From Rosistilla ulvae (GTDB lineage Bacteria; Planctomycetota; Planctomycetia; Pirellulales; Pirellulaceae): a stretch of 64,000 bases of DNA. Location of the stretch: positions 7,411,805-7,475,804 of the forward strand of contig NZ_CP036261.1 of NCBI RefSeq assembly GCF_007741475.1, read 5' to 3'. Positions 18,921-28,058 of this stretch are shown piece after piece. The position numbers and the translations under genes are program-made. Under the pieces are notes generated by a model. It made no database searches and had not been told where the DNA came from. It saw only the letters and a list, made by a program, of their open reading frames with translations. Each line of letters opens with the position of its first letter. The first letter of the stretch is position 1.

Positions 18921-21900
18921 CTAGCGTTCTGGTTTGGCATCGAAGCGGACTAGGTCGCTTCCCGCGGCGGTATAGACAGACCAGAAGTAGGGGTGGATCC
19001 AAACCTCTTTTCGGCCGCCGATGCGACGATCGCGAAGAAACGATCGCTGAGCTCCAGCCAGTGCCGACGCGACCGGTATCCCTTGATTCAGTTCGGCGAA
19101 GAACGCGTTCATCAGCAGCGGGCCGGTTGCGTCGTAGACGTCCCATTGGCCGGAGACAACGGAATTGGCACCCGAGGACAAGAAGGCGCGTTGCAAACCA
19201 AACAAGTCATCGCCGGGCAACGGCGACCGATCCGCCAAGCCCGAAAAACAGGCGCTCATCACCACCACGTCCGCTCCCACTTCGTTGGCGAACACTTCGG
19301 ATGCCGTCAGGTGCCCGTCGGCGACCTCATCGGCATGGCACAACAAGAAGCTCGACATCGGCGCATCGGCATGATTCATTCCGTGCGTCGCCGCAAAGAG
19401 CATCCCCGGTTGATGCAGCAGCTTCACAACTTCGGATTCCAAAGCCTGATCACCTGTTACGAAAGTTTGCATTTGGTCGCCGAAGTGTTCCTTCAGATTT
19501 TTCAGATCCTGTTCCACTCCGGGCAGCGATGCCGCACCCTCGAATTCCGCGATCCCGATAGCGTGAACCTTCTGAACCCGTCGATCGCGATCGCGGAACA
19601 GTGCCCACGATTCCAACGACGGGGCGTAGGTGATCGCGAGGTCTTGTTCGATCAAAAACTTTGGCATCACCGTCTCGAATCCATCCGCCTTGTGAACATC
19701 CACCTCGGTGACCAACGCGGCAAATGGAAAGTAGTGCAGCACGTGATGCGGGACGATCACAACGGTCTCGGCGGCAGTCAGCTGATTTTGAATCGACGGC
19801 GGTATCAAGATCGAATAGTAGTCTGCCAATGCGTCTTGCCAGCTGCTGTCGAAGCGGCCCTCGGATTGGTATCGAGCCAACATTTGCTGGGCCGTGAAAT
19901 TCATCCCCTGCAGGAACTCAGTGACCTCGGCGATCAGTTGCCTGGGAGCGATCGGATTGCCGTCGCCGTCGACCAGCGGCAAGGCTTGAACTTCTCCCGC
20001 GGCGATCACGAAGACCCAGCTGTTTTCGCTCCCTAGAAAATACTCCAGCCCCACCACGTCATCGGGCCAATGTTCTAGTAGCTCGTCGAGTTCCGGGCCG
20101 TTGTCGTCGATCGCCGCGGACGCGTCGAGGTTTTTCGACATCAGTACATCCTGCAGCGAACGCGCTTTGCCCAGTTCAGCAAACCGCAGGGCTTCCATCG
20201 CATCGCCCTGTTGGATCAGCAGTTCGACGATCTGTTCGTTCACATAGGCTCGTCGTGCAAAGAACCCCGATCGCATCGCACCACTTCGACCACTGTCGAA
20301 CCGTTCTCGCAAGATTTCGGTGAGCAATTGAGAGATCATCAACGAGTTCAGAGGCGTATCGGCAGGGTTCTGCTCTGCCGCCGACGAACCCAAACGCAGG
20401 TTCATCATGCCGAGCGTTCGGTATCCGCTTTCGATTCCGGGTAGATATCCAATCGCTGTGTAAGCTTTCAGAGCGTCTTGCAGATGGCGACGGCATGTAT
20501 CGGCGTCTTCATCGCGAAAGGCTAAGTGAGCGAGGATCTCCGCCGCGGCACCTCGAGTCATCGCGTCGGGATCGTTCTCGCTAGCTGCGGCGGCAGATTG
20601 CCGAGCCGATTCGACGATCCGATCGTGGCCGACGCTGCTGAGTTCGGCTTCATCGCGACACAGCGTTTGGACGATGTCGGCTAACAGCACGTAGGCTCGG
20701 GCGAGATTGACTTGCGTCGCCGCGATCTGTCCCGGCGGCAGCGACTCCGCAAGTTGGAGAGCTTGCTCATATTGTTCGCGTGCCTGTTGCCACTGGCCGA
20801 CCGACAGCAACAGCGGGCTGCTGACACCCGAGGCAGCTTGGATGGCGTAGTTGTACAGGCGGTCTTGAGAACGCAGCAGTAGGAAGTTGGCATAGTTGTT
20901 GTGCGCGCGAAACCGGTCGGACGCGGGGGCTTCTTGCAGGCATTCGATTGCTTTCGCGAAATGTTCATCCGCCGATGCCGCAGCGGTTGTGTCGGCAGCG
21001 GACTCCGAAAGGATCGTCGCGGTATAGAGATTCGCCAGACCTTGCGCACGTCGGTCCTCGCTCTCCTGGAGCAAGGGTTGCAGCGTCGCTGTCGCTTCTT
21101 GCCAACGATTCTGCAAGATCAAGGACCGGGCTTCGTCGATCGTGGCGATCCCCGTCGGTTGTTCGAGCGTCGACGCGGGCTCTTCTCCTTTTAACTGGCG
21201 GAGAATCCTGTCGTTCCATTCTCGAAGGTACTGCGCCCAATCCTCTTTGGAGACTTGTTCGGTCAGATCCAACGCATCGCACAGATAAGGCTTGGGCTTT
21301 CCATCCTCGTCGATCGCCGACAGCATTTCGCCGATCGTGAGAACGCGAACCAGCGGATGCGATGATTCGCCCAGCAGGTCGGCCAGCGTCTCGGATCGCG
21401 CCAACATCCACTGGGCGGTCTCTTCATCTTCGACAGTGAACGACGTATTGTTCTTGCCATCGGCGTATCGCAGCGAATAGGTGCCCGGCGGCAGGCCGTC
21501 GGCGAACTGCTGCGGTAGATCGGGAATTTCAGCCCACGACAACTTCGCGACGCCTTCGGCAAGCGGGACTTCCAGTAATGGGTTGTTCCCCTGGTAGATT
21601 GTGATGGAGTCTTGGGGGAAAGCGATCTCGCCTTGTTGCGGCCGCCGACGCAGAGTCAGCTTTCCATCCAAATGCCGGCCTCCGTGGGCGGGCGTCAAAA
21701 ATCCCTCCCCGCGAATCACCACCTGCCCCACGATCTGGTCCAAGGAAGATCTGGGGTTGGCATCTGCGGAAGCTGCCACAGGATTCGAATCCCGCGTCAT
21801 CTGGATGTCGAACGATCGCGTTGCCGCAGCCAATGGAGCGGTTGCATCGGGCGAACCGATCACCCATCGATCGATCCCGTTCTGGCTCCAGATCGTCAGC

Positions 21901-22061
21901 GCCCCGCTGTTTTGATCGAGCGCTTCCGCGCGCGGCAACGTCTCCAACTGGACATCCTTGTCGCCCAAGCGAAAGACGATCGCGAGATCCTCTTGCCCGG
22001 CCGCCGTTTGGATCGTCAGCAGGGATAAAAATCCCAAACTCCAAATTTTGCAGTGATTCAT
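18921..22061 (-). CDS. Secreted CHAT-domain protease
   Basis: A 1046-residue exported protein. ATG 22061 has GAGAGGGG upstream and begins a signal peptide (IWSLGFLSLLTIQTAAGQ). Residues of about 25-300 form an unrecognised, mostly beta N-terminal region. Residues 320-640 are helical with TPR-like pairs (ANLYTATILSESAADTTAAASADEHFAKAIECL). The C-terminal 400 residues are a CHAT domain: EYFLGSENSWVFVI at its start, catalytic His about 893 in LFAATHGMNH and Cys about 938 in VVVMSACFSG, then the conserved GLQRAFLSSGANSVV. It is the first gene of the protease block and is separated from the caspase gene by 783 bases, so it may be a separate transcript. Substrate unknown. Confidence 0.92.
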   Translation of the reverse strand: MNHCKIWSLGFLSLLTIQTAAGQEDLAIVFRLGDKDVQLETLPRAEALDQNSGALTIWSQNGIDRWVIGSPDATAPLAAATRSFDIQMTRDSNPVAASADANPRSSLDQIVGQVVIRGEGFLTPAHGGRHLDGKLTLRRRPQQGEIAFPQDSITIYQGNNPLLEVPLAEGVAKLSWAEIPDLPQQFADGLPPGTYSLRYADGKNNTSFTVEDEETAQWMLARSETLADLLGESSHPLVRVLTIGEMLSAIDEDGKPKPYLCDALDLTEQVSKEDWAQYLREWNDRILRQLKGEEPASTLEQPTGIATIDEARSLILQNRWQEATATLQPLLQESEDRRAQGLANLYTATILSESAADTTAAASADEHFAKAIECLQEAPASDRFRAHNNYANFLLLRSQDRLYNYAIQAASGVSSPLLLSVGQWQQAREQYEQALQLAESLPPGQIAATQVNLARAYVLLADIVQTLCRDEAELSSVGHDRIVESARQSAAAASENDPDAMTRGAAAEILAHLAFRDEDADTCRRHLQDALKAYTAIGYLPGIESGYRTLGMMNLRLGSSAAEQNPADTPLNSLMISQLLTEILRERFDSGRSGAMRSGFFARRAYVNEQIVELLIQQGDAMEALRFAELGKARSLQDVLMSKNLDASAAIDDNGPELDELLEHWPDDVVGLEYFLGSENSWVFVIAAGEVQALPLVDGDGNPIAPRQLIAEVTEFLQGMNFTAQQMLARYQSEGRFDSSWQDALADYYSILIPPSIQNQLTAAETVVIVPHHVLHYFPFAALVTEVDVHKADGFETVMPKFLIEQDLAITYAPSLESWALFRDRDRRVQKVHAIGIAEFEGAASLPGVEQDLKNLKEHFGDQMQTFVTGDQALESEVVKLLHQPGMLFAATHGMNHADAPMSSFLLCHADEVADGHLTASEVFANEVGADVVVMSACFSGLADRSPLPGDDLFGLQRAFLSSGANSVVSGQWDVYDATGPLLMNAFFAELNQGIPVASALAGAQRSFLRDRRIGGRKEVWIHPYFWSVYTAAGSDLVRFDAKPER

Positions 22062-22507
22062 TGCAGCCCCTCTCTGATCCCTTGTTCTCCGCGCACACCG
22101 CGACTCGCAACGATCCTCGTCCAATGGAGATACGATATCGCGATCGATCCGGACAGCATTCTTTCCAGAAACTCCCGATTCCAACAGATGCCTTGTCGGC
22201 GCAGGCGGTCATGCCGCATCGTACCAACGATTCGATGTTGGCGTTTGATCTGCAGATGCCCCAGGGAATGGCTAATCCGCGTGACGGCGGATCGTTGCCA
22301 CCACACGCTACTGTTTGCTCCCCTTTCGACGCTGGCGTAAGATCTGTATTCGTCGTCAAAAACTGCCAGGTTACAGAGCCCGCGCGGGAACCCCATAGGT
22401 TTCGCTCCCCTCTCTTTTTGTAGAATCCGCAGCCTAGGTGGTGCTCCGATTCGGCGCAGCAGCGATTGTGACCGTTGTCTGTCTTCCCATCCACAGGCCC
22501 AATCTAA
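22062..22507. other. Divergent intergenic region
   Basis: This separates the minus-strand CHAT gene from the plus-strand phosphoesterase and must hold two promoters. TAGAAT at about 22421-22426, after a T-rich stretch, is a possible plus-strand -10 box. No RNA gene or repeat is evident. Confidence 0.5.
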
Positions 22508-23485
22508 ATGCGAATCCACCAGAAACTCTTGATCCTTTTACCGCTCGTTATCACGACACCGATGGCGAATCTTTGCTCGGCACAGGAACTTGCCGGTGCG
22601 TCCACCGGCCGATTTCAACAGGCGGCCGATCGAACGTTTAAAGCCTTCGATCGCGAGGAGGAACAAACGTGGCAGCGGCCGTTCTTCTTTATGCAAATGG
22701 CCGATACGCAGTATGGCTTCTTCAGCGGCAACAAGGGGTTCGAGCAAGAGGTCGATCTGGTGCACCGGGCTGTCGAGCATATCAACCGCCTGCGGCCGCG
22801 GTTTGTGATCGTCTGTGGCGATTTGACAAATGCGACGCCAGAGCATCCGCGTTATCGCGAACAGGTAGCCCAGTACCATCGCGACTTTTCCCAAGTCGAT
22901 GCGGAGATCCCGTTGGTCTGCGTGTGTGGGAATCACGACGTCGGCAACCGACCTACTGCCCAGTCAATCGCCCGTTACAAGGAGAACTTTGGCGACGACT
23001 ATTTTTCGTTTTGGGTCGGCGGTGTCTGCAACATCGTCCTCAACTCCAGCGTCCTCAAAGATCTCGAAGGGGCTCCCGAGGTCTTGGCCGCTCAGCAAAC
23101 GTGGCTCCAGCAACAACTGCAAGAAGCAAACGCGGCAAAGGCGAAACACATCCTGATGTTTCAACATCACCCGCTCTTTCTGGCGGAAGAGGATGAGCCC
23201 GATCAATACTTCAACATTCCGCTGCAGCGGCGTACCCCTTTGCTGGCCCAACTGAAGCAGGCCGATGTCCGCGCGGTCTTCGCCGGACATTACCACCGCA
23301 ACGCTTACGGCACCGCCGGATCGATGGAAATGATCACCACCGGTCCCGTCGGCCGTCCGCTGGGGAAGGACCCGTCGGGCTTTCGCATCGTGACGGTGCT
23401 TGAGACCGGAATCGAACATCGATACTGGGGAATGGACGACGTCCCAGAAAAGATCGAACTCGAGACGACGTCCGACGCGCGATAG
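22508..23485 (+). CDS. Exported metallophosphoesterase (calcineurin-like, CPPED1-type)
   Basis: A 325-residue exported phosphoesterase with a signal peptide (LLILLPLVITTPMANLCSA). The metal-binding blocks of the calcineurin-like family appear in order: MADTQ at 64-68, VCGDLTN at 102-108, CGNHDVG at 140-146, MFQHHPLF near 215 and FAGHYHRN near 258. The first block has Gln where many relatives have His, as in the human CPPED1/CSTP1 branch. It probably hydrolyses phosphate esters in the envelope; the substrate cannot be told from sequence. It stands alone: divergent from the CHAT gene and 215 bases before the Bat operon. Confidence 0.9.
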   Translation: MRIHQKLLILLPLVITTPMANLCSAQELAGASTGRFQQAADRTFKAFDREEEQTWQRPFFFMQMADTQYGFFSGNKGFEQEVDLVHRAVEHINRLRPRFVIVCGDLTNATPEHPRYREQVAQYHRDFSQVDAEIPLVCVCGNHDVGNRPTAQSIARYKENFGDDYFSFWVGGVCNIVLNSSVLKDLEGAPEVLAAQQTWLQQQLQEANAAKAKHILMFQHHPLFLAEEDEPDQYFNIPLQRRTPLLAQLKQADVRAVFAGHYHRNAYGTAGSMEMITTGPVGRPLGKDPSGFRIVTVLETGIEHRYWGMDDVPEKIELETTSDAR

Positions 23486-23700
23486 GTCTGCCGCACGTCG
23501 TTGTTGCTGCAAAATTGAATGCGACTCGGCACCGGTTGCGAATCCATATCGATAAATTGTTCTGTCGTTGTAGCCACCGCGCGGTGGGGCGTTAAACTGA
23601 CAACCTCGAAGCCCCAAAGTCGAGGCGCAAACACGCCGCTCCATTGAAGTACGTCTCTTCGGGGCGCGGGTGGTGAATTCTCTGGAAATGCATGGAGTGA

Positions 23701-24663
23701 ATGATGGAGCCGCGCGAGGCAATTCTGAAAATTTCCGCTGCCATGAATGCGGCGGTGATCGGCCAGCAGGAAGTGGTGGAACGGATCCTGATCGCGCTGT
23801 TGGCCGACGGGCACGTGCTGATGGAAGGTTTTCCCGGCACGGCGAAAACTCGGTCGGTCAAGACGTTGTCGAAGCTTGTCGAAAGCGATTTCGGCCGCGT
23901 CCAATTCACTCCCGATCTGCTCCCTTCGGATGTCACCGGATCGGAGATCTACCGCGAGCAGGACGGATCGTTTGAGTTCCAACCCGGACCGATCTTCGGC
24001 AATCTGATCCTCGCAGATGAGATCAACCGGGCTCCGGCAAAGGTCCAATCGGCGCTGCTCGAAGCGATGGAAGAACGCCAGGTGACCGTCGCTGCCAAGA
24101 CGCACGCGCTGCCCGAGTTGTTCCTTGTCCTGGCGACGCAAAACCCGATCGAGCAAGAGGGGACGTATCCGCTGCCCGAAGCCCAGATGGACCGTTTCCT
24201 GTTGTACGTTCGCGTCGATTACCCGGTCGGCGACAACGAAACCGCGATCCTGCGACTGGTCCGCGGCGAAAAGTCGGGGGCAGCGGCTGAGCCGATCGCA
24301 CCGCTGTCGCAAGATGTGATCTTCGCGGCCAGAAAAGAGGTCTATGCGGTGCACGTCGCCGAGCCGGCGGAGAAGTATATCGTCGACCTGATCCTCGCCA
24401 CGCGGAATCCGAAGCAGTACGGCGATCAACTGGCGCGATGGATTCGCTTGGGAGCGAGTCCGCGGGGAACGTTGGCACTGGACGCCGCCGCGCGGGCCCA
24501 CGCTTGGTTGCAGGGGCAGGATTTCGTCTCGCCCGACAATATCCGCGCCGTCGCCGCTGCCTGCTTGGCGCATCGCATCCACTTGACCTACGAAGCCGAA
24601 GCGGCGGGGGTTACGCGGGTCGAAGTGATCGAAGAACTGTTGAAGAACGTCGTCCCTGTATGA
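23701..24663 (+). CDS. moxR: MoxR-family AAA+ ATPase
   Basis: A 320-residue AAA+ ATPase of the MoxR family, first gene of a seven-gene Bat operon. Walker A is GFPGTAKT (43-50), Walker B LILADEIN (102-109), and sensor/MoxR signature LATQNPIEQEGTYPLPEAQ follows. MoxR proteins act as chaperone-like ATPases on VWA-domain proteins encoded beside them, as here. Two ATGs are adjacent (23701 and 23704); GGAG at 23694-23697 is better spaced from the second. The stop overlaps the DUF58 gene start. Confidence 0.95.
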   Translation: MMEPREAILKISAAMNAAVIGQQEVVERILIALLADGHVLMEGFPGTAKTRSVKTLSKLVESDFGRVQFTPDLLPSDVTGSEIYREQDGSFEFQPGPIFGNLILADEINRAPAKVQSALLEAMEERQVTVAAKTHALPELFLVLATQNPIEQEGTYPLPEAQMDRFLLYVRVDYPVGDNETAILRLVRGEKSGAAAEPIAPLSQDVIFAARKEVYAVHVAEPAEKYIVDLILATRNPKQYGDQLARWIRLGASPRGTLALDAAARAHAWLQGQDFVSPDNIRAVAAACLAHRIHLTYEAEAAGVTRVEVIEELLKNVVPV

Positions 24664-25607
24664 GCCAGCCGATGAAAGCCCGGGTGACGATTACGCTCGA
24701 AGACTTAATGATGCTCAAAGCCGATGCGCGAGGCTTTTCGTTGACGCCTCGCCAGCCGGTCGGTTCGCTGCTGGCCGGTCGGCACGCTTCGCGGCTGCGC
24801 GGACGGGGGCTGATGTTCGAAGAACTGCGTCATTATCACCAAGGGGACGACATCCGGTTGATGGACTGGAAAGCGACAGCACGGCTGCGATCGCCCCACG
24901 TCCGAGTCTATTCCGAAGAACGCGAGCGGCCCGTTTTGATGGTCGTCGATCAACGGTCGCCGATGTTTTTTGGCAGCCGCCGGGCGATGAAGTCGGTCGC
25001 GGCGGCAGAGGTTGCGGCGTTGGGAGCTTGGCGTGCCTTGGACAGTGGCGACCGCGTCGGTGGACTGGTATTCAACGACCACGAAATCGCCGAGGTGCGT
25101 CCGCATCGCAGCCAAAATCGCGTGCTGCAATTGTTCCACCAAGTCGTCCGATTGAACGGTCAGCTAGCAGATCCAAGCGCCAAGCAAAACGAAACCGATG
25201 CCGGCAATCAACCGATCCAACTGAACGCCGTTCTGGAACATGCGCTGCAGGTCGTGAAGCACGATCATTTGGTCGTCGTGATCAGCGATCTCGACGGTGC
25301 CGACGACCAAACGCAACAACTGACCAGCCGGTTGGCGGCGCACAACGATGTCTTAATCGTGGCGGTCTACGATCCGCTGGGGATCTCGATCAACGGGGCT
25401 CCAGGAATGCTGGCCCATGATCGCGGCCGGGTTTGGGAAATCTCGAACAGCCCCGGTTTTCGGGACGAATTCCAAGCCACGTTTCAACGGCTGCTGGATC
25501 ATTGGAAAGAGATCTTTCACGGCTTGCGAGTCCCGGTGTTGCCGATCTCCACCGCCTCGCCCGTCGCTCCGCAGATCCGATCCCTCTTTGGCAATCAATC
25601 ACGGTAA
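24660..25607 (+). CDS. DUF58 protein of the Bat operon
   Basis: A 315-residue DUF58-family protein. The start is ATG 24660, overlapping the MoxR stop (ATGA); the frame is open further upstream but that part lies within moxR. The family signature HYHQGDDIRLMDWKATAR is at about 58-75, followed by a VWA-like fold (VLMVVDQRSPM, DHLVVVISDLDGADDQ). DUF58 proteins are regularly encoded after MoxR and are thought to be its partner. The Asp-x-Ser-x-Ser metal site is degenerate (DQRSPM). Translation is coupled to moxR, and the next gene starts two bases after the stop. Confidence 0.93.
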   Translation: MSQPMKARVTITLEDLMMLKADARGFSLTPRQPVGSLLAGRHASRLRGRGLMFEELRHYHQGDDIRLMDWKATARLRSPHVRVYSEERERPVLMVVDQRSPMFFGSRRAMKSVAAAEVAALGAWRALDSGDRVGGLVFNDHEIAEVRPHRSQNRVLQLFHQVVRLNGQLADPSAKQNETDAGNQPIQLNAVLEHALQVVKHDHLVVVISDLDGADDQTQQLTSRLAAHNDVLIVAVYDPLGISINGAPGMLAHDRGRVWEISNSPGFRDEFQATFQRLLDHWKEIFHGLRVPVLPISTASPVAPQIRSLFGNQSR

Positions 25608-25609
25608 CG

Positions 25610-26095
25610 ATGGACGACGCAACTAGCCTAGACCGTTTGCACGATATCGTCGTTCCGCCAGAGGTCCCTTGGTGGCCGCCGGCTCCGGGCTGGTACGCCG
25701 TGATGATCCTGGTCGCCGCAGGCGTGTTGGCGATTGCCTATCGCGCGTGGCGTCATTGGCAAGCGAATCGCTATCGGCGGGCGGCATTGCAAGAATTGCA
25801 GTCGGCCGATTCCGCGGCGGCCATTTCGGAGATCTTGCGTCGAACCTCGCTGGCGATCCAACCGCGAAGCGAGATCGCGGATTTGGTCGGTGATCGTTGG
25901 GCGGCTTGGTTAGCCGAAGCCGCTCCACTGCCGATGCCGCCCCAGGTCCGCGAGCAATTGGCATCGGCGATCTATCGCAAATCGGAAACGACCGGCGAAC
26001 TGAATTCGCTACGGGAATACGCCAGCGGCTGGATTCAAACGCACGAGACTCCGGCCGCCACGAACTCATTGCCGGAGGACCGCCACGGATGCTGA
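25610..26095 (+). CDS. DUF4381 membrane protein of the Bat operon
   Basis: A 161-residue protein matching the DUF4381 pattern: IVVPPEVPWWPPAPGWY at about 14-30, then one membrane helix (AVMILVAAGVLAIAYRAW), then a helical cytoplasmic part with RRTSLAIQPRSEIADLVGDRWAAWL. DUF4381 proteins are short membrane partners in Bat/VWA operons. ATG 25610 lies two bases after the DUF58 stop, and its stop overlaps the BatA start. Role beyond association with the VWA proteins is not known. Confidence 0.88.
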   Translation: MDDATSLDRLHDIVVPPEVPWWPPAPGWYAVMILVAAGVLAIAYRAWRHWQANRYRRAALQELQSADSAAAISEILRRTSLAIQPRSEIADLVGDRWAAWLAEAAPLPMPPQVREQLASAIYRKSETTGELNSLREYASGWIQTHETPAATNSLPEDRHGC

Positions 26096-27126
26096 CCTTC
26101 GACTACCTCTGGGTTTTTCTGCTGTTTCCGCTGCCGTGGTTGTTGCGCGCGTTGCTGCCGCCACGCCAGTCACAACAAGTATCGGTACGCGTTCCGTTTG
26201 GCAATCGCCTTGCCGAAGCGATGTCCCGCAGTCCCGTTGCCGTGATCGCTGCGGCAGCGCCGACGCGTTGGATTCTGCCAGCAATTCTTTGGACGCTGGT
26301 CCTCGCCGCCGCCGCGCGGCCACAGTGGATCGAGCCGCCGATCACCAAGGAACTGCCAACGCGCGATCTTCTGCTGTTGGTCGATCTGTCGGGATCGATG
26401 GACCAAAAAGACTTTACGAATAAGAGCGGTCAGAAAGTCGATCGGCTGGCGGCGGTCAAAGAGGTGCTGGGAGAGTTTCTCGACCGGCGTCAGGGAGATC
26501 GCGTCGGGTTAGTCGTCTTCGGCGACGCGGCTTATTTGCAAGCTCCGTTTTCGACCGACCTCGAGTTATCGCGTCGCTTGTTGGACGAATGCCAAGTCGG
26601 CATGGCGGGGCCGCGGACCGCGTTGGGAGACGCCATCGGTTTGGGAGTTGGTTTGTTTGACGAGAGCGATGCGCAGGCGAAGACGATCATCGCGCTGACC
26701 GATGGAAACGACACCAAGAGCAAGATTCCGCCGATCGAAGCGGCACGCGTCGCGGCGCAACGCGACATCCACATTCATACCGTCGCGATCGGCGATCCGA
26801 CGACGGTCGGCGAGGATGTGTTGGACGAACAAGCGCTCCGCGACGTCGCCTCGGCCACCGGCGGGTCCTACTTTTTTGCTGCCGATCGAAAGAGCTTGGT
26901 GGGGATCTACGACGAATTGGACAAAATCGAAACTCGGAAAGTCAAAACGGTCAGCCATCGCCCACGCACCGATATTTACTACGTGCCGCTAGCGGTGGCG
27001 CTGCTGCTTTCGATGGCCAGCAAGTTTGCCGCCGCCCTCTCCCGCCGGACTCCGCCGGAACTGGCCGCCCAAACGACAAGGGTCCACGTCAATCCGATCA
27101 CTGGCAGTTTGGAGGTCGACGGATGA
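26089..27126 (+). CDS. batA: BatA-like VWA-domain membrane protein
   Basis: A 345-residue membrane-anchored von Willebrand factor A protein. ATG 26089 overlaps the previous stop. N-terminal hydrophobic segments at about 6-23 and 61-77 precede the VWA domain; a last helix lies near 300-318 (YYVPLAVALLLSMASKFAAAL). The metal-ion site is intact: D99-L-S101-G-S103 (LLLVDLSGSM), with a TALGDAIGLG threonine and ALTDGND later. BatA proteins belong to the Bacteroides-aerotolerance family and are proposed clients of MoxR. The stop overlaps the next gene start. Confidence 0.93.
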   Translation: MLTFDYLWVFLLFPLPWLLRALLPPRQSQQVSVRVPFGNRLAEAMSRSPVAVIAAAAPTRWILPAILWTLVLAAAARPQWIEPPITKELPTRDLLLLVDLSGSMDQKDFTNKSGQKVDRLAAVKEVLGEFLDRRQGDRVGLVVFGDAAYLQAPFSTDLELSRRLLDECQVGMAGPRTALGDAIGLGVGLFDESDAQAKTIIALTDGNDTKSKIPPIEAARVAAQRDIHIHTVAIGDPTTVGEDVLDEQALRDVASATGGSYFFAADRKSLVGIYDELDKIETRKVKTVSHRPRTDIYYVPLAVALLLSMASKFAAALSRRTPPELAAQTTRVHVNPITGSLEVDG

Positions 27127-28055
27127 TGGGACTCTTGCACAACTTGCATTTCGTCCGCCCACTTGCCCTGGGGATGATTCCAATCGCGATTGCGGTCTGG
27201 TGGTATTGGCAGCGACAGCTCGATCCGCTGCGCGGTTGGCGGCAACAGATCGACCCCGATCTGTTGGAAGCATTGGTTGACGATCGCGATGCGAAACGCG
27301 ATCCGCTGCGTTATGCGATGTTGGCCGCTTGGATCGTCGCTGCGATCGCGATCGCAGGACCAACCTGGAAACTGGAACCCAATCCATTCGCCGAAGACGC
27401 ACCGCCCTTGGTGATCGTCTTAAAAGCGGGCGAGAGCATGTTGAAGACCAACCCTTCGCCATCTCGGATGGAGCGTGCTCAACTGAAAATCGTCGATCTA
27501 GCGAAGGCGCGCAAGGGAGATCCGTTGGGACTGCTCGCTTATTCCGGTTCGGCCCACCTGGTCCTTCCGCCGACGCAAGACACCGCCGTGATCGGTGAGA
27601 TGGCGGCGGAGATCAGCCCCGATGTGATGCCCGTTCCTGGGGATCGATTGGATTTGGCGATCGCGGCAGCGGGCGGCTTGTTGCGAGAACAGGGATCGGG
27701 TGGCTCGCTGTTGGTCGTCGCCGATGCCGCAGAGATCGATCCGTCGGAAGTGGCCAAAGCCCATCGTTCGATCGGATCGCCGCCAATAGAGTTCCTTGCT
27801 TTGACCGATCCCGATTCTGCGGAGACGAAAACGCTTCGCGACGTCGCTGCGGCGATCGGTGGTTCGGTCGAATCGCTTTCGATCGAAGACGACGACATCC
27901 AAAAGATCCTCAGCTTCGCTCAACGTCGCGCCGCCGCAGGCGTCTCGGGCGAGAGCAACCGCTGGCAGGAGGCCGGTTATTGGTTGACGCCGCTGTTGGC
28001 TTTGTTTGTCGCCGTATCGTTTCGACGTCAAAAATCTTCGCAGCCCAAGGAGTAG
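27123..28055 (+). CDS. batB: BatB-like VWA protein with degenerate metal site
   Basis: A 310-residue paralogue of the preceding VWA protein, with helices near 12-30 and 64-80, a VWA-like domain (about 95-270) and a final helix (WLTPLLALFVAVSF). The metal site that reads DLSGSM in BatA is KAGESM here (101-106): the key Asp is Lys and only part of the serine pattern survives, so metal-dependent ligand binding is doubtful. The rest of the fold is kept (DPLGLLAYSGSAHLV, GSLLVVADAAE). ATG 27123 overlaps the BatA stop. It is probably a structural partner of BatA. Confidence 0.9.
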   Translation: MMGLLHNLHFVRPLALGMIPIAIAVWWYWQRQLDPLRGWRQQIDPDLLEALVDDRDAKRDPLRYAMLAAWIVAAIAIAGPTWKLEPNPFAEDAPPLVIVLKAGESMLKTNPSPSRMERAQLKIVDLAKARKGDPLGLLAYSGSAHLVLPPTQDTAVIGEMAAEISPDVMPVPGDRLDLAIAAAGGLLREQGSGGSLLVVADAAEIDPSEVAKAHRSIGSPPIEFLALTDPDSAETKTLRDVAAAIGGSVESLSIEDDDIQKILSFAQRRAAAGVSGESNRWQEAGYWLTPLLALFVAVSFRRQKSSQPKE

Positions 28056-28058
28056 CCC

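Noticed and set aside
11697..22061. Possible CRISPR-linked CHAT protease (Craspase-like).
   Set aside because: No repeat array or cas gene is present, and both CHAT proteins have signal peptides, which does not fit a cytoplasmic RNA-guided partner.
23305..24582. A 425-codon minus-strand frame.
   Set aside because: It is antisense to the MoxR gene and phosphoesterase end; composition reflects GC-rich codon bias, with no motif.
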